Shown one piece after another: positions 16,292-24,044 of a stretch of 45,228 nt of DNA (positions are counted from its first letter, which is position 1; each line of letters opens with the position of its first letter). The stretch is from an uncultured Bacillota bacterium. Lineage in GTDB: Bacteria; Bacillota; Clostridia; Christensenellales; QAND01. The notes under the pieces were generated by a model. It worked only from the letters and a program-made list of their open reading frames with translations. It was not told the DNA's origin and did not search any database. The stretch is taken from contig CAJJKN010000012.1 in the NCBI GenBank assembly GCA_905188085.1, positions 1 to 45,228 on the forward strand, given 5' to 3'. A program made the translations under genes and the position numbers.

Positions 16292-17233
16292 ATGCAGTGG
16301 ATTGAAGTGACGATACACACCAACACGCAGGGCGCGGACGCGATGGCGGACGTGTTTTTTTCGATGGGCATTACCGGCGTTTCCATAGAGGACGCGGCGG
16401 ACATTGCGCTGTATCAGCGGGAAAGCGATGAATGGGACTATATAGACGAGAGCATTTTTGCCGACAGGGGCGAGGATGTGCAGGTGAAAGCGTATATTCA
16501 GGACGAGCCGGGCGCGGAAAAGCAGATTGCGCAGATTCGCGCGCGGGCGGCCGAGGCGGCGTCTGTGCCGGGGTTTGACGCGGGCAGCGGCCGGGTGGAG
16601 ACCAAAACCTTGCAGGAAGAGGACTGGTCTGAAAACTGGAAGCAATATTACAAGCCGTTTACCGTGGGGGAAAAGCTGGCGGTGACGCCGTATTGGGAAC
16701 CGTATGAAGCGGAGGACGGCCGTGTGGTGGTCACGCTGGAGCCGGGGGCGGCCTTTGGCACCGGGCAGCACGAGACCACGTTTTTGTGCTTGGATCTTTG
16801 CCAGAAATACGGCAAGGAAAACGGGCGCGTGCTGGATGTGGGCTGCGGCACAGGGATATTGGGCATTGCGGCGGTGCAGCTGGGCGCGCGGGAATGTTTG
16901 GCGGTGGACCGGGACGAAGTGGCGGTGTCTGCCTGCCGGCACAATGTGGCGCTCAACGGCTGTGAAGAGAAGGTGACCCCGGTGCACGGCAATTTGGCGG
17001 ACCAGGCCGAGGGGCAATATGATTTGATCTTTGCCAACATCGTGGCGGACGCGGTGATAGCGCTGCTGCCCGAGGCCAAGGCGCACTTGGCGGAAAACGG
17101 GACGATCATCGCTTCCGGCATTATTTTGGAGCGGGAGGCGGATGTGTTGGCCGCGGCGGATAAGGCGGGCCTTGCCGTGCTGGACAGAAAGAACAAGGGC
17201 GAATGGGTGGCCCTGGCGCTGGGGGAACGATAA
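16292..17233 (+). CDS. prmA: Ribosomal protein L11 methyltransferase
   Basis: A 313-residue SAM-dependent enzyme that trimethylates residues of ribosomal protein L11 in the cytoplasm. The N-terminal substrate-recognition domain (residues 1-60) begins MQWIEVTIHT, followed by the conserved linker EEDWSENWKQYYKPF (about 110). The Rossmann methyltransferase domain has FGTGQHETT (about 153), SAM motif I RVLDVGCGTGILGIAA (about 178) and the catalytic loop NIVADAVI (about 248). ATG at 16292 follows GGGAGG. First gene of the prmA-rsmE-mtaB-hinT operon. In many Clostridia and Bacilli prmA lies directly after dnaJ; here it is 22-25 kb before dnaJ. Confidence 0.93.
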   Translation: MQWIEVTIHTNTQGADAMADVFFSMGITGVSIEDAADIALYQRESDEWDYIDESIFADRGEDVQVKAYIQDEPGAEKQIAQIRARAAEAASVPGFDAGSGRVETKTLQEEDWSENWKQYYKPFTVGEKLAVTPYWEPYEAEDGRVVVTLEPGAAFGTGQHETTFLCLDLCQKYGKENGRVLDVGCGTGILGIAAVQLGARECLAVDRDEVAVSACRHNVALNGCEEKVTPVHGNLADQAEGQYDLIFANIVADAVIALLPEAKAHLAENGTIIASGIILEREADVLAAADKAGLAVLDRKNKGEWVALALGER

Positions 17234-17234
17234 G

Positions 17235-17966
17235 ATGCCGATGTTTTTGCCGGACGAAATCAAGGCCGGGCGCGCGGTGTTTATCGAGGACGCGCCGCAC
17301 ATTGCGCGCACGCTGCGCCACACGGCGGGCGACACGATCCGCGCGGTGGATGGGCAGGGGCATGTGTTGACCTGCCGGCTGACGGAGGTTTCGCCCAAAA
17401 AGGTAATCGCAGACATTACGCAATGCCAAGACGCGGGCACAGAGCCGGAGATGCGCATTACGGTGGTACAGGCCATTTGCAAAAACCAGAAGATGGAGCA
17501 GGTGGTGCAAAAATGCAGCGAGCTGGGGGCTGCGGAGATTGTGCCGGTGCAAACGCAATACAGCGAGATTCCGGCGGCGGACTATCAAAAGCGGCAGCCG
17601 AGGCTGCAAAAGGTGGCGCGCGAGGCGATAAAGCAATGCGGCCGGTCCGTTGTGCCGAAGGTGGGCGCGGCGGTGCGGCTGTTGGAGTATGATTTTTCCC
17701 GCTATGCGCTGGTGTTGTGCGCGTATGAAGCGGAGGAACACACCGGGCTGCGGCAGGCGCTGGCGCACTTTGCGCACCCGGAGAGCATTGCCCTTGTCAT
17801 CGGCCCGGAGGGGGGCTTTGCCCCGCATGAAATCGAGGCGTTGACGCAAATAGGGGCGCAGAGCGTGAGCCTGGGGCCGCGGATTTTGCGGACGGAAACG
17901 GCGTCGCCGGCGCTTTTGGCCGCGGTGTTGTATCATTACGGACAATGGGAGGCGCAGGGCCGATGA
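17235..17966 (+). CDS. rsmE: 16S rRNA m3U1498 methyltransferase RsmE
   Basis: A 243-residue SPOUT-fold enzyme that methylates U1498 of 16S rRNA. The N-terminal PUA-like domain (MPMFLPDEI to about 70) is followed by the SPOUT domain with CKNQKMEQVVQKCSELGAAEIVPV near 85-108. The C-terminal knot motif is VIGPEGGFAPHEIEAL...SLGPRILRTETAS near 190-230. The ATG at 17235 follows the prmA stop by one base; an upstream in-frame start lies inside prmA and is not needed. The end overlaps mtaB by four bases (ATGA). Confidence 0.92.
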   Translation: MPMFLPDEIKAGRAVFIEDAPHIARTLRHTAGDTIRAVDGQGHVLTCRLTEVSPKKVIADITQCQDAGTEPEMRITVVQAICKNQKMEQVVQKCSELGAAEIVPVQTQYSEIPAADYQKRQPRLQKVAREAIKQCGRSVVPKVGAAVRLLEYDFSRYALVLCAYEAEEHTGLRQALAHFAHPESIALVIGPEGGFAPHEIEALTQIGAQSVSLGPRILRTETASPALLAAVLYHYGQWEAQGR

Positions 17967-19243
17967 AGGTGGCGTTTTACACGCTGGGGTGCAAGGTAAA
18001 CCAATATGACACGCAGGCCATGGCGGAACTGGTGAAAAGCGCGGGGCACGAGGTGGTGCCGTTTGAAAAAACGGCGGACGCGTATGTGATCAACTCCTGC
18101 ACGGTGACGGCGGAATCCGACCGAAAGACGCGGCAGGCCATCGGCAAGGCGAAAAAGAAAAATCCGCAGGCCGCGGTGGTGGTGGCGGGCTGCTATGCTC
18201 AGCACGCAGGCAAAGAGCTTTGGATGCGCGGCGATGTGGACGCGGTGTTGGGCACGGGCAATCGGCAGGAAATTGTGCGCGTATTGGAGCGCACGCGGCA
18301 CGGCGAGCGGCTGGACGCCGTGACGGAATACGGCAAGACCGCCCGCTATGAAGAAGGGCAGGGTGCGCTGATTGACAGGGCGCGGGCGTATTTGAAAATA
18401 CAGGACGGGTGCGACAGGCACTGCACGTATTGCATTATTCCAAAGGCGCGGGGGCCGATCCGCTCCCGGAGCCTTGCGGCGCTGCAGGCGGAAACGCAAA
18501 GGGCAGCCGAGCTGGGGCACAGGGAAATTGTGCTGACCGGGATACGGCTGGCCAGCTATGGCAGAGAGCAGGGGCTGACGCTATCCGACGCGATCAAGGC
18601 CGCGGCGCAGACCGATGTGCACAGGATTCGTTTGGGGTCGCTGGACCCGGACGAGATCAGCCCCGAATTTATCCGGGCATGCGCGGAGGAGGAAAAGCTG
18701 TGCAGGCAGTTTCATTTATCGCTGCAAAGCGGGTGTGACAACACGCTCAAACGCATGGCACGGCGGTATACCACGGCAGAATTTGAACACACGGTGAAAG
18801 AGATTTTACAGGCCATGCCGGACGCGGTGTTTACCACGGACATTATGTGTGGCTTTGTGGGGGAAACGCAGGCGGACCATGAGGCGTCGCTGGCGTTTTG
18901 TGAGAAGATCGGCTTTGCCAAGATGCATGTATTTCCCTATTCCAAGCGGGAGGGCACGGCGGCAGCGCGGATGCCGGGGCATTTGCCGCAGGCGGAAAAG
19001 CAGCGGCGCGCGGCGGAGATGATAGCGCTGGACAAAAAGCTGGAACGCGCGCATTTGCAGGCGCTGGTGGGCAGCGTGCAAGAGGTAATATTGGAAACGC
19101 CGCAGGACGGCGGATATTTGGGGCACACGCGGGGGTATGCGCCGGTGGTGGTGCAAGGCCAAGCGCTGGCGCCCATGCAGATTGTGCAGGCGGAGATTGT
19201 ATCGGCCGAAGATTTTGCGGCAAAAGGGGTTGCCAAAGGGTAA
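17963..19243 (+). CDS. mtaB: tRNA t6A37 methylthiotransferase MtaB
   Basis: A 426-residue radical-SAM methylthiotransferase that converts t6A37 to ms2t6A37 in tRNAs decoding ANN codons. The UPF0004 domain carries three conserved cysteines in YTLGCKVNQYDTQ (about 10), VINSCTVT (about 46) and VVAGCYAQ (about 80), which ligate one iron-sulfur cluster. The radical-SAM motif CDRHCTYC (about 152-159) ligates the second. A C-terminal TRAM-like region (about 370-426) binds tRNA. ATG at 17963 overlaps the rsmE stop; a longer start at 17945 is possible but has a poorer fit. Translationally coupled within the prmA operon. Confidence 0.92.
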   Translation: MKVAFYTLGCKVNQYDTQAMAELVKSAGHEVVPFEKTADAYVINSCTVTAESDRKTRQAIGKAKKKNPQAAVVVAGCYAQHAGKELWMRGDVDAVLGTGNRQEIVRVLERTRHGERLDAVTEYGKTARYEEGQGALIDRARAYLKIQDGCDRHCTYCIIPKARGPIRSRSLAALQAETQRAAELGHREIVLTGIRLASYGREQGLTLSDAIKAAAQTDVHRIRLGSLDPDEISPEFIRACAEEEKLCRQFHLSLQSGCDNTLKRMARRYTTAEFEHTVKEILQAMPDAVFTTDIMCGFVGETQADHEASLAFCEKIGFAKMHVFPYSKREGTAAARMPGHLPQAEKQRRAAEMIALDKKLERAHLQALVGSVQEVILETPQDGGYLGHTRGYAPVVVQGQALAPMQIVQAEIVSAEDFAAKGVAKG

Positions 19244-19313
19244 AAGAGCGATTATAATAAAGGTGGGAAACAAAGGTGGAAACCGTGAAGAAAGCAAAGG
19301 GGGTGTATCGCCA

Positions 19314-19652
19314 ATGGACGAGTGTCTTTTTTGCAAGATTGTGTCGGGAGAAATTCCCAGCAAGACGATCTATGAGGATGACGCGGTGAAAGCGTTTGCG
19401 GATGTGGATCCGAAAGCACCGGTGCATATCTTGATTGTGCCGAAAGAGCACATGGAAAACCAGCTTGATCCGCGAGCGGCGGAATTGGCTCCGCACTTGT
19501 TTACGGCGGTGCAGACCATTGCCAAGCAATACGACCTGGAGGCAGACGGATTTCGCTGCGTGATCAACACAGGCAGAGACGGTGGACAGACCGTAGGGCA
19601 TTTACACATGCACATGCTGGCTGGGCGCGCGCTGGGCTGGCCGCCGGGCTGA
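19314..19652 (+). CDS. hinT: HIT family nucleotide hydrolase (HinT-like)
   Basis: A 112-residue histidine-triad protein, the usual length, hydrolysing adenosine phosphoramidates or related nucleotides in the cytoplasm. It begins CLFCKIVSGEIPS, carries the two conserved cysteines of a zinc-type HIT protein, and ends with the catalytic triad HLHMHM (about 98-103). The ATG at 19314 follows AAAGGGGG by ten bases. A longer in-frame start at 19137 lies within mtaB. It is 70 bases downstream of mtaB and ends the operon; rpsU and yqeY, which often follow hinT in related genomes, are absent here. Confidence 0.9.
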   Translation: MDECLFCKIVSGEIPSKTIYEDDAVKAFADVDPKAPVHILIVPKEHMENQLDPRAAELAPHLFTAVQTIAKQYDLEADGFRCVINTGRDGGQTVGHLHMHMLAGRALGWPPG

Positions 19653-19772
19653 ATGGGAAAGCCGGGCAAGACAAGGTAAGCAGCCGAAAACGGCTTACAA
19701 TTTAAACTGTACCCAAATCACCAAGTGAAAAGCGGGACTTGGGGAAACAAACAAATAGAGCAAGCAAACGGG

Positions 19773-19806
19773 AAGAGGAACTGCAAACGCGGTTCCTCTT
19801 TTCGTT
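19773..19806 (+). terminator. Terminator of the prmA operon
   Basis: AAGAGGAAC, a 10-base loop, GTTCCTCTT and a T-rich tract. A weaker hairpin (GTAAGC...GCTTAC) lies earlier, near 19676-19698. Confidence 0.85.
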
Positions 19807-19834
19807 TTTTTGTTTATGGGAGAAGGGGGAGGAG

Positions 19835-20880
19835 AGGGGAGAGGGGTTGCGTTTCTCATCAGGCGATAGTGCTGGGATGGGGGTAGAAGGAGCGGGGAGG
19901 AGAGGGCGTTTCTCGTCAGGCGATAGAGGAAAAGCAATATTGGAAGGTGCTGGGCAGAGAGGCGTTTCTCATCAGGCGATAGTGCTGGGATGGGGGTAGA
20001 AGGTGCTAGGCGGAGGGAAACTGAATGAGCGTTTCTCATCAGGCGGTAGTGCTGGGATGGGGTGAAGAAGGTGGTGGGAGGAGTTGCCGTTTCTGGCTAG
20101 TTTTTAGAGAAGAAGATTTTTTAGGAAGGTGCTGAGCGGGGGGAGCGTTTCTCATCCGGTTTTTAGTTTGGGAGGGGGTGTGGAAGGAATGGGGAAAGAA
20201 AATTCGTTCCTTTTAGGATTTGTGTGGGAAAAAGGTGTTTTTGGGGGGAGCTAGGCGGGGTTTTCGTTTCTCGGTAAGTGGCAGTGTTGGGATAGGCTGA
20301 AGAAGGTGCTAAGTGGGAATTTCGTTTCTCTTTGAGATTGGAGAGAAAGATGATTTTTTAGGGAAGTGCTAGACAGAGAGTTCGTTTCTTTTTGGATTTG
20401 GAGAGAAGGACATTTTTTTGTAGGTGCTAAGCAGAGCGCCCGTTTCTAGATGAGTTTGTACAAAGATGAAGATTGTTATATGTTTCTTCCTTTCTCGCTG
20501 GAAAGGAAGCGAAAGAAGCGGGGGGAACCTACGATGGTTCCCCCTCGACCCCCTTTCAACGTCCGACAGGGGCTCCGCCCCTCTCGGTAGACCCCGCTCA
20601 ATAAGATAGAGTTTGCGTTTCTCATCAAGCTGAAGAAGAAAAAGCACCGCGCGGGCGGAAAGCGAAAGAAGGCGAAGAGCAAGAAAAGCTACCCGGGGCA
20701 GGGAAGGTAGCAGGATGTAGAAACTTTGGCCGGAAAAGGATGCGGCTACAAGCCGCCCACCGCCGCGCTAAGGAAGATGCTGGTAGGCAGGATTTGTGTT
20801 TCTAGTCGGGCTTTTGGTTTGGGATAGGGTGTAGAAGGTGCTGAGCGTGGTTTGCGTTTCTCATCGGGCGTCGGTGCGGG
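19835..20880 (+). repeat. Repeat block R6, the clearest 58-bp array
   Basis: Unit starts (C of CGTTTC or CGTTCC) fall at 19850, 19907, 19963, 20030, 20088, 20146, 20205, 20265, 20323, 20383 and 20441: spacings of 56-67, mostly 57-60. The last unit runs into the leader TTTGTACAAAG and hairpin element copy 6 (20486). A long C form lies at 20649-20768. No gene is supported. Confidence 0.88.
20486..20602 (+). repeat. Multi-hairpin element copy 6 (short form)
   Basis: B1 and B2 intact; B3 is of the CCGA/TCGG type with inner stem GGGGC-TCC-GCCCC. With copy 5 it brackets the prmA operon, and with copy 7 the phage structural operon. Confidence 0.85.
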
Positions 20881-20908
20881 GAGGAGAATTTGTGTGTTTG
20901 TTTGGAGG

Positions 20909-20968
20909 CACAAACGCATACACAAACCAGGGCACAAAGGGAGACACAAACTAGGACACAAACGTAGC
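20909..20968 (+). repeat. Five 12-bp direct repeats (iteron-like)
   Basis: Five tandem 12-mers each starting CACAAA (CACAAACGCATA, CACAAACCAGGG, CACAAAGGGAGA, CACAAACTAGGA, CACAAACGTAGC) with no gaps. They abut an A/T-rich stretch (20969-21060) that reads TATAAGGAATATATTATATAAAC and then a poly-A-rich run. Iterons beside an AT-rich region are the usual look of a replication origin or a partition/regulatory site; no Rep gene is seen nearby. Confidence 0.7.
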
Positions 20969-21112
20969 GCTCTCTATAAGGAATATATTATATAAACTAA
21001 ACAAAACAAAAAATAAAAGAAAAAGAGAGTAGAGAAAAAGAAAAAAGTGAATATTTTCGGGAGAAGAGAAAAGGGTGCTGCGCAGGGCAAGCGGGGGAGC
21101 CGGGTTTTTCAC

Positions 21113-21145
21113 GGAAAAAGAACAGGTCCTCCCGTAGGGAGGACC
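21113..21145 (-). terminator. Terminator of the PH-like gene
   Basis: On the minus strand GGTCCTCCC-TAC-GGGAGGACC, then TGTTCTTTTT. Confidence 0.8.
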
Positions 21146-21162
21146 CGAGGATGCGCAAGGGA

Positions 21163-21498
21163 TTACTTTCCGATCAAAGGATTGAGCGCGTCCAACAGAG
21201 CTTTGGCGTCGTTGGCGGCGCGGCCTTTGTATTGCACGATGTTTTCGTTGGTGGTATGGCCCAGGAACATATCGCCGCCGGCCGGACAGCCGGGGTAGAT
21301 AAACTTGAAGATGCCGGTGCCGTGGCTGTAGCCAAAGTCTTGGAACTTATGTTCTACGGATTCCAGGTTAGCCACGGGAATGTCGGTTTCGGCGGGCAGG
21401 GCGGCCAGCACTTTGGGGTCACGGGTGATCTTGATGAGGTTTTGGTCGGTATCCAAAGACAAAGTGGCGCCGACGCAGGAAACAGTATAGGTTGCCAT
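21163..21498 (-). CDS. Small protein with PH-like barrel pattern, unknown function
   Basis: A 111-residue soluble protein. Alternating hydrophobic segments (TYTVSCVGATLSLD, LIKITRD, VANLESVEHKFQDFG, GIFKFIYPG, GDMFLGHTTNENIVQYKG) suggest a beta barrel, and the end (ANDAKALLDALNPLIG) a closing helix, the layout of bacterial PH-like domains. The family is not certain. ATG at 21498 with TTGGAGTC nine bases upstream is preferred over TTG at 21513. Single-gene unit with a good promoter (TTGTGA-17-TATAAT) and its own terminator. It is divergent from the phage structural operon and may be host rather than phage. Confidence 0.65.
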   Translation of the reverse strand: MATYTVSCVGATLSLDTDQNLIKITRDPKVLAALPAETDIPVANLESVEHKFQDFGYSHGTGIFKFIYPGCPAGGDMFLGHTTNENIVQYKGRAANDAKALLDALNPLIGK

Positions 21499-21529
21499 GG
21501 GCAAAGACTCCAATCTAAATTTTTTTATT

Positions 21530-21558
21530 ATTATAGCAAGAGCGCAGCGTTTTCACAA
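21530..21558 (-). promoter_or_regulatory. Promoter of the PH-like gene
   Basis: On the minus strand TTGTGA (21558-21553), 17-base spacer, perfect TATAAT (21535-21530), about 30 bases before the start codon. Confidence 0.8.
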
Positions 21559-21570
21559 GAAAACTCTGTA

Positions 21571-21596
21571 AAAAGCCCGTAAAATCGGGCTTTTTT
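21571..21596. terminator. Bidirectional terminator
   Basis: GCCCG-TAAAAT-CGGGC flanked by A and T runs on either side; it insulates the PH-like gene from the phage operon. Confidence 0.75.
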
Positions 21597-21682
21597 CATT
21601 CAAAAATTTTTCTGTAAAATGGATACCTTTTGATACTTTTAGGTGATTTACAATACTCACAGAACGAGCGAGGAGGCGAAAA

Positions 21683-21958
21683 ATGGACGGCCGGTTATGG
21701 ATTTTTCACGGCGTGATGATCTTTGCGCTGTACACGGCGGCCAAGGCGGCGGGCCGTGTGGAGGGCGCACAGCAGGAGAAAAACAGGCAAAAGCGCCCGG
21801 GGCCGAAAAAGGGACGGGCGGCGCATTTTGCAAAGGCCGACAAGGAGGCGGACGAGACGCAGCCGCTTTTCCGGGCGATGGAAAACTTGACCGCCTATGA
21901 CGGCACAAACGCGAGACAAAAGGAGATGGAAGATGTTCACGAACAATGGGATCAGTAA
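21683..21958 (+). CDS. Small phage protein upstream of portal
   Basis: A 91-residue protein: a hydrophobic N-terminal segment (LWIFHGVMIFALYTAAKAAG), a strongly basic middle (KNRQKRPGPKKGRAAHFAK) and an acidic C-terminus. It could be a one-span membrane protein with a DNA- or RNA-binding tail. ATG at 21683 has GAGGAGG upstream, and its 3' end overlaps the portal gene by 26 bases, so it belongs to the phage operon. Family not recognised. Confidence 0.6.
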   Translation: MDGRLWIFHGVMIFALYTAAKAAGRVEGAQQEKNRQKRPGPKKGRAAHFAKADKEADETQPLFRAMENLTAYDGTNARQKEMEDVHEQWDQ

Positions 21959-23555
21959 AAAAAGCGAAGCACAGGGCGCAGTGACGGAGACCTGGGAGCG
22001 GTATGAACGGGGGATGGCGTATCATCAGCAAAACGATTTGTACGCCGCGACGGACCGAAACTACCGGTTTTTTGCGGGCGACCAATGGCGCGGGGCGCAG
22101 CTGGGCAGCATATCGCCGGTGCGGTTTAACTTTATCAAGCCGACGGTGCTGTACAAGGTGTCTATCGTGGCGCAAAACAGGATGAGCCTGCATTACGAGC
22201 CAAACGCCTTTGCCATGCTCAACGGCCGGGAAACCGAGGCGGGGCAGCTGTTTTTACAGACGGCGGAGCGCATTTGCCAAAAGCTGAACGGGCACGCGGC
22301 GCGGATGTGGGAAAAGAACAAGATGGACACCGTGCTGTGGGACAGCGTGGTGGAGGCGGCGGTGTCCGGCGATGCGATTTTGTATTTTTACGAGCAGGAC
22401 GGCGAACCGGCCTGCCAGCAGGTGGACACCACGAACATCTATTTCGGCAACGAAAACGAGCGGGATTTGCAAAAGCAGCCGTACATTTTGCTTTCGTTTC
22501 GCCAGGAGGTAGACAAAGTGCGCGAGACGGCGCGGCAAAACGGGGTGCCGGAGGAGCTGGTGATGCAGATAACGGCGGACAGCGACACGGCCACGCAGGC
22601 GGGCGACAGCGCGAAAACCGAGGTGGACTGCGGCGAAGAAAACGGCAAGTGCATGGTGATTTTGGAGCTTTCGCGCAAAACGCATAAGGACGGCCGGGTA
22701 TGCGTTGTGTCTCGGCGGTGCACAAAGACAGTGGAGATTCAGCCGGAGCGGGACCACGGGCACGCGATGTATCCGCTTTGCCACATGGCATGGGAGCCCA
22801 TCAAGGGGAGCTGCCGCGGGTATGGCGAGGTGCGGTTTTTGATTGACAACCAGATTGAGGAGAACAAAAACCTGGCGCGTCGGGCGGTGGCGGTGATGCA
22901 GAGCGCGTATCCCAAGATGATTTACCGGGCGGACGCGATCGGCGACCCGGAGGCGCTGTACAGGACGGGGGCGTCGATCGGGGTGAACGACATGAACGCG
23001 CAGGACGTGCAAAACTATGTGCGCTATTTAACGCCGGCGGCCTCTTCGCCGGACGCGTACACGCTGACAAACGAACTAAGGGAAGTGACGCGCAACCTAG
23101 CGGGCGCTTCGGAGGCGGCGCTGGGGGACATTAACCCGGAAAACGCCAGCGGCAAGGCGATTTTGGCGGTGCGGGATGCGGCGAGCGCGCCGCTGTCCAG
23201 GCAGGTGGCGATGTATCGGCAGTTTGTGGAGGACATTGGGCGCGTATGGTTTGACATGTGGGCCGCATACAGCCCGGAGGGCAAGGCGGTATTGACGGAA
23301 TATCGGGATGAAAACGGCTGTTTGGTGCAGGCGGTGGAACGGATTCCGTATGAGGCGATGCAGCGGCTGAAGGTGAATGTGAATGTAGAGGTATCGCCGG
23401 CGGACGCATACAGCAAATACGCGGTAGAGCAGAGCCTGGAGAACTGTTTGACAAACGGGTGGATCAGCTTTGAAGAGTATGTAAAGGCGCTGCCGGCGGA
23501 CAGCGCGGCACCCAAGGCCAAGCTGATGGAGATTTTGGAACAGAGGCAAGGGTGA
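21933..23555 (+). CDS. Phage portal protein (P22-like)
   Basis: A 540-residue portal: the dodecameric ring through which DNA enters the capsid. Recognisable podovirus-type features are the N-terminal helix with WERYERGMAYHQQNDLYAATDRNYRFFAGDQW, the segment SPVRFNFIKPTVLYKVSIVAQN near 65-85, and the central wing/stem EVRFLIDNQIEENKNLARRAVAVMQSAYPKM near 295-330. ATG at 21933 is supported by AAAAGGAG; an earlier in-frame ATG at 21897 has no site. In tailed phages this gene normally follows terminase directly; here terminase is 9 kb away on the other strand. Confidence 0.85.
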   Translation: MFTNNGISKKSEAQGAVTETWERYERGMAYHQQNDLYAATDRNYRFFAGDQWRGAQLGSISPVRFNFIKPTVLYKVSIVAQNRMSLHYEPNAFAMLNGRETEAGQLFLQTAERICQKLNGHAARMWEKNKMDTVLWDSVVEAAVSGDAILYFYEQDGEPACQQVDTTNIYFGNENERDLQKQPYILLSFRQEVDKVRETARQNGVPEELVMQITADSDTATQAGDSAKTEVDCGEENGKCMVILELSRKTHKDGRVCVVSRRCTKTVEIQPERDHGHAMYPLCHMAWEPIKGSCRGYGEVRFLIDNQIEENKNLARRAVAVMQSAYPKMIYRADAIGDPEALYRTGASIGVNDMNAQDVQNYVRYLTPAASSPDAYTLTNELREVTRNLAGASEAALGDINPENASGKAILAVRDAASAPLSRQVAMYRQFVEDIGRVWFDMWAAYSPEGKAVLTEYRDENGCLVQAVERIPYEAMQRLKVNVNVEVSPADAYSKYAVEQSLENCLTNGWISFEEYVKALPADSAAPKAKLMEILEQRQG

Positions 23556-23570
23556 AAGAGGAGAAAGCAG

Positions 23571-23696
23571 ATGGTATGTAAGAGTTGTCAGCTGGTGGAG
23601 ATGGCGCGCGTGGCGCGGCAGGGAGAAGTGGACGTATACCGATGCCCGAAATGCGGGCGGGAAGAACGGGTGCGCATAAAACCGGAAGAGAGATAG
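23571..23696 (+). CDS. 41-residue zinc-ribbon protein
   Basis: A short gene encoding MVCKSCQLVEMARV...VYRCPKCGREERVRIKPEER: two CxxC pairs (CKSC and CPKC) about 20 residues apart, the minimal zinc-ribbon pattern. ATG at 23571 follows GAGGAGAAAGCAG, and the gene starts 16 bases after the portal stop. Similar Com-like ribbons accompany phage structural genes; the role is unknown. Confidence 0.65.
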   Translation: MVCKSCQLVEMARVARQGEVDVYRCPKCGREERVRIKPEER

Positions 23697-23724
23697 AAGT
23701 TGGCGGGCGCCGGGAGGGGCCGGA

Positions 23725-23960
23725 ATGCAGGCGGATGAGGAGAGAGTGTTTCTCGTCAAGCTTTTGGTTTGAGAGAGACGGTAGAAGGTGCGGAGAAAAG
23801 ATTGAGCTTTTTAACACGGCGCAGCTGAATACAAAAGCTTTGGCCGGAAAAGGATGCGGCTACCGGCCGCCCACCGTCGCGCGGCTGAAGATACCGGTTG
23901 GCAGAGTTTGTGTTTCTCATCCGGTGTTTGGAGAGTGGATAGGGTGCGGAAGGCATAGGG
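23725..23960 (+). repeat. Repeat block R7 inside the phage structural operon
   Basis: Two or three 58-bp units (GTTTCTCGTCAAGC..., GGTAGAAGGTGCGGAG, GTTTCTCATCCGG) around a decayed long C module with hairpin GCGGCT-ACC-GGCCGC (a T-G pair on the + strand). It lies between the zinc-ribbon and scaffold genes, where a functioning phage operon would normally have only a few bases. A further small hairpin (CCCCC-GAC-GGGGG) lies near 24002-24014. Confidence 0.8.
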
Positions 23961-24044
23961 CGGAAAACAAAAGAGGACAGACCAGATAGCGGCGAACGCC
24001 GCCCCCGACGGGGGTAAAACGGGCCGAAGGGCAAGGAGGCATGC

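Noticed and set aside
19850..20100. Minus strand of the 58-bp unit reads CTGATGAGAAACG, like a hammerhead ribozyme core (CUGAUGA...GAAA) or overlapping C/D boxes
   Set aside because: There is no stem II between the two core parts, no paired stems I and III, and the core bases vary freely among units (TCATCAGG, TCGTCAGG, TCGGCAGG, TCATCCGG).
19850..20485. CRISPR array
   Set aside because: Period near 58 bp, but units are degenerate throughout, there are no unique spacers between identical repeats, and no cas genes are nearby.
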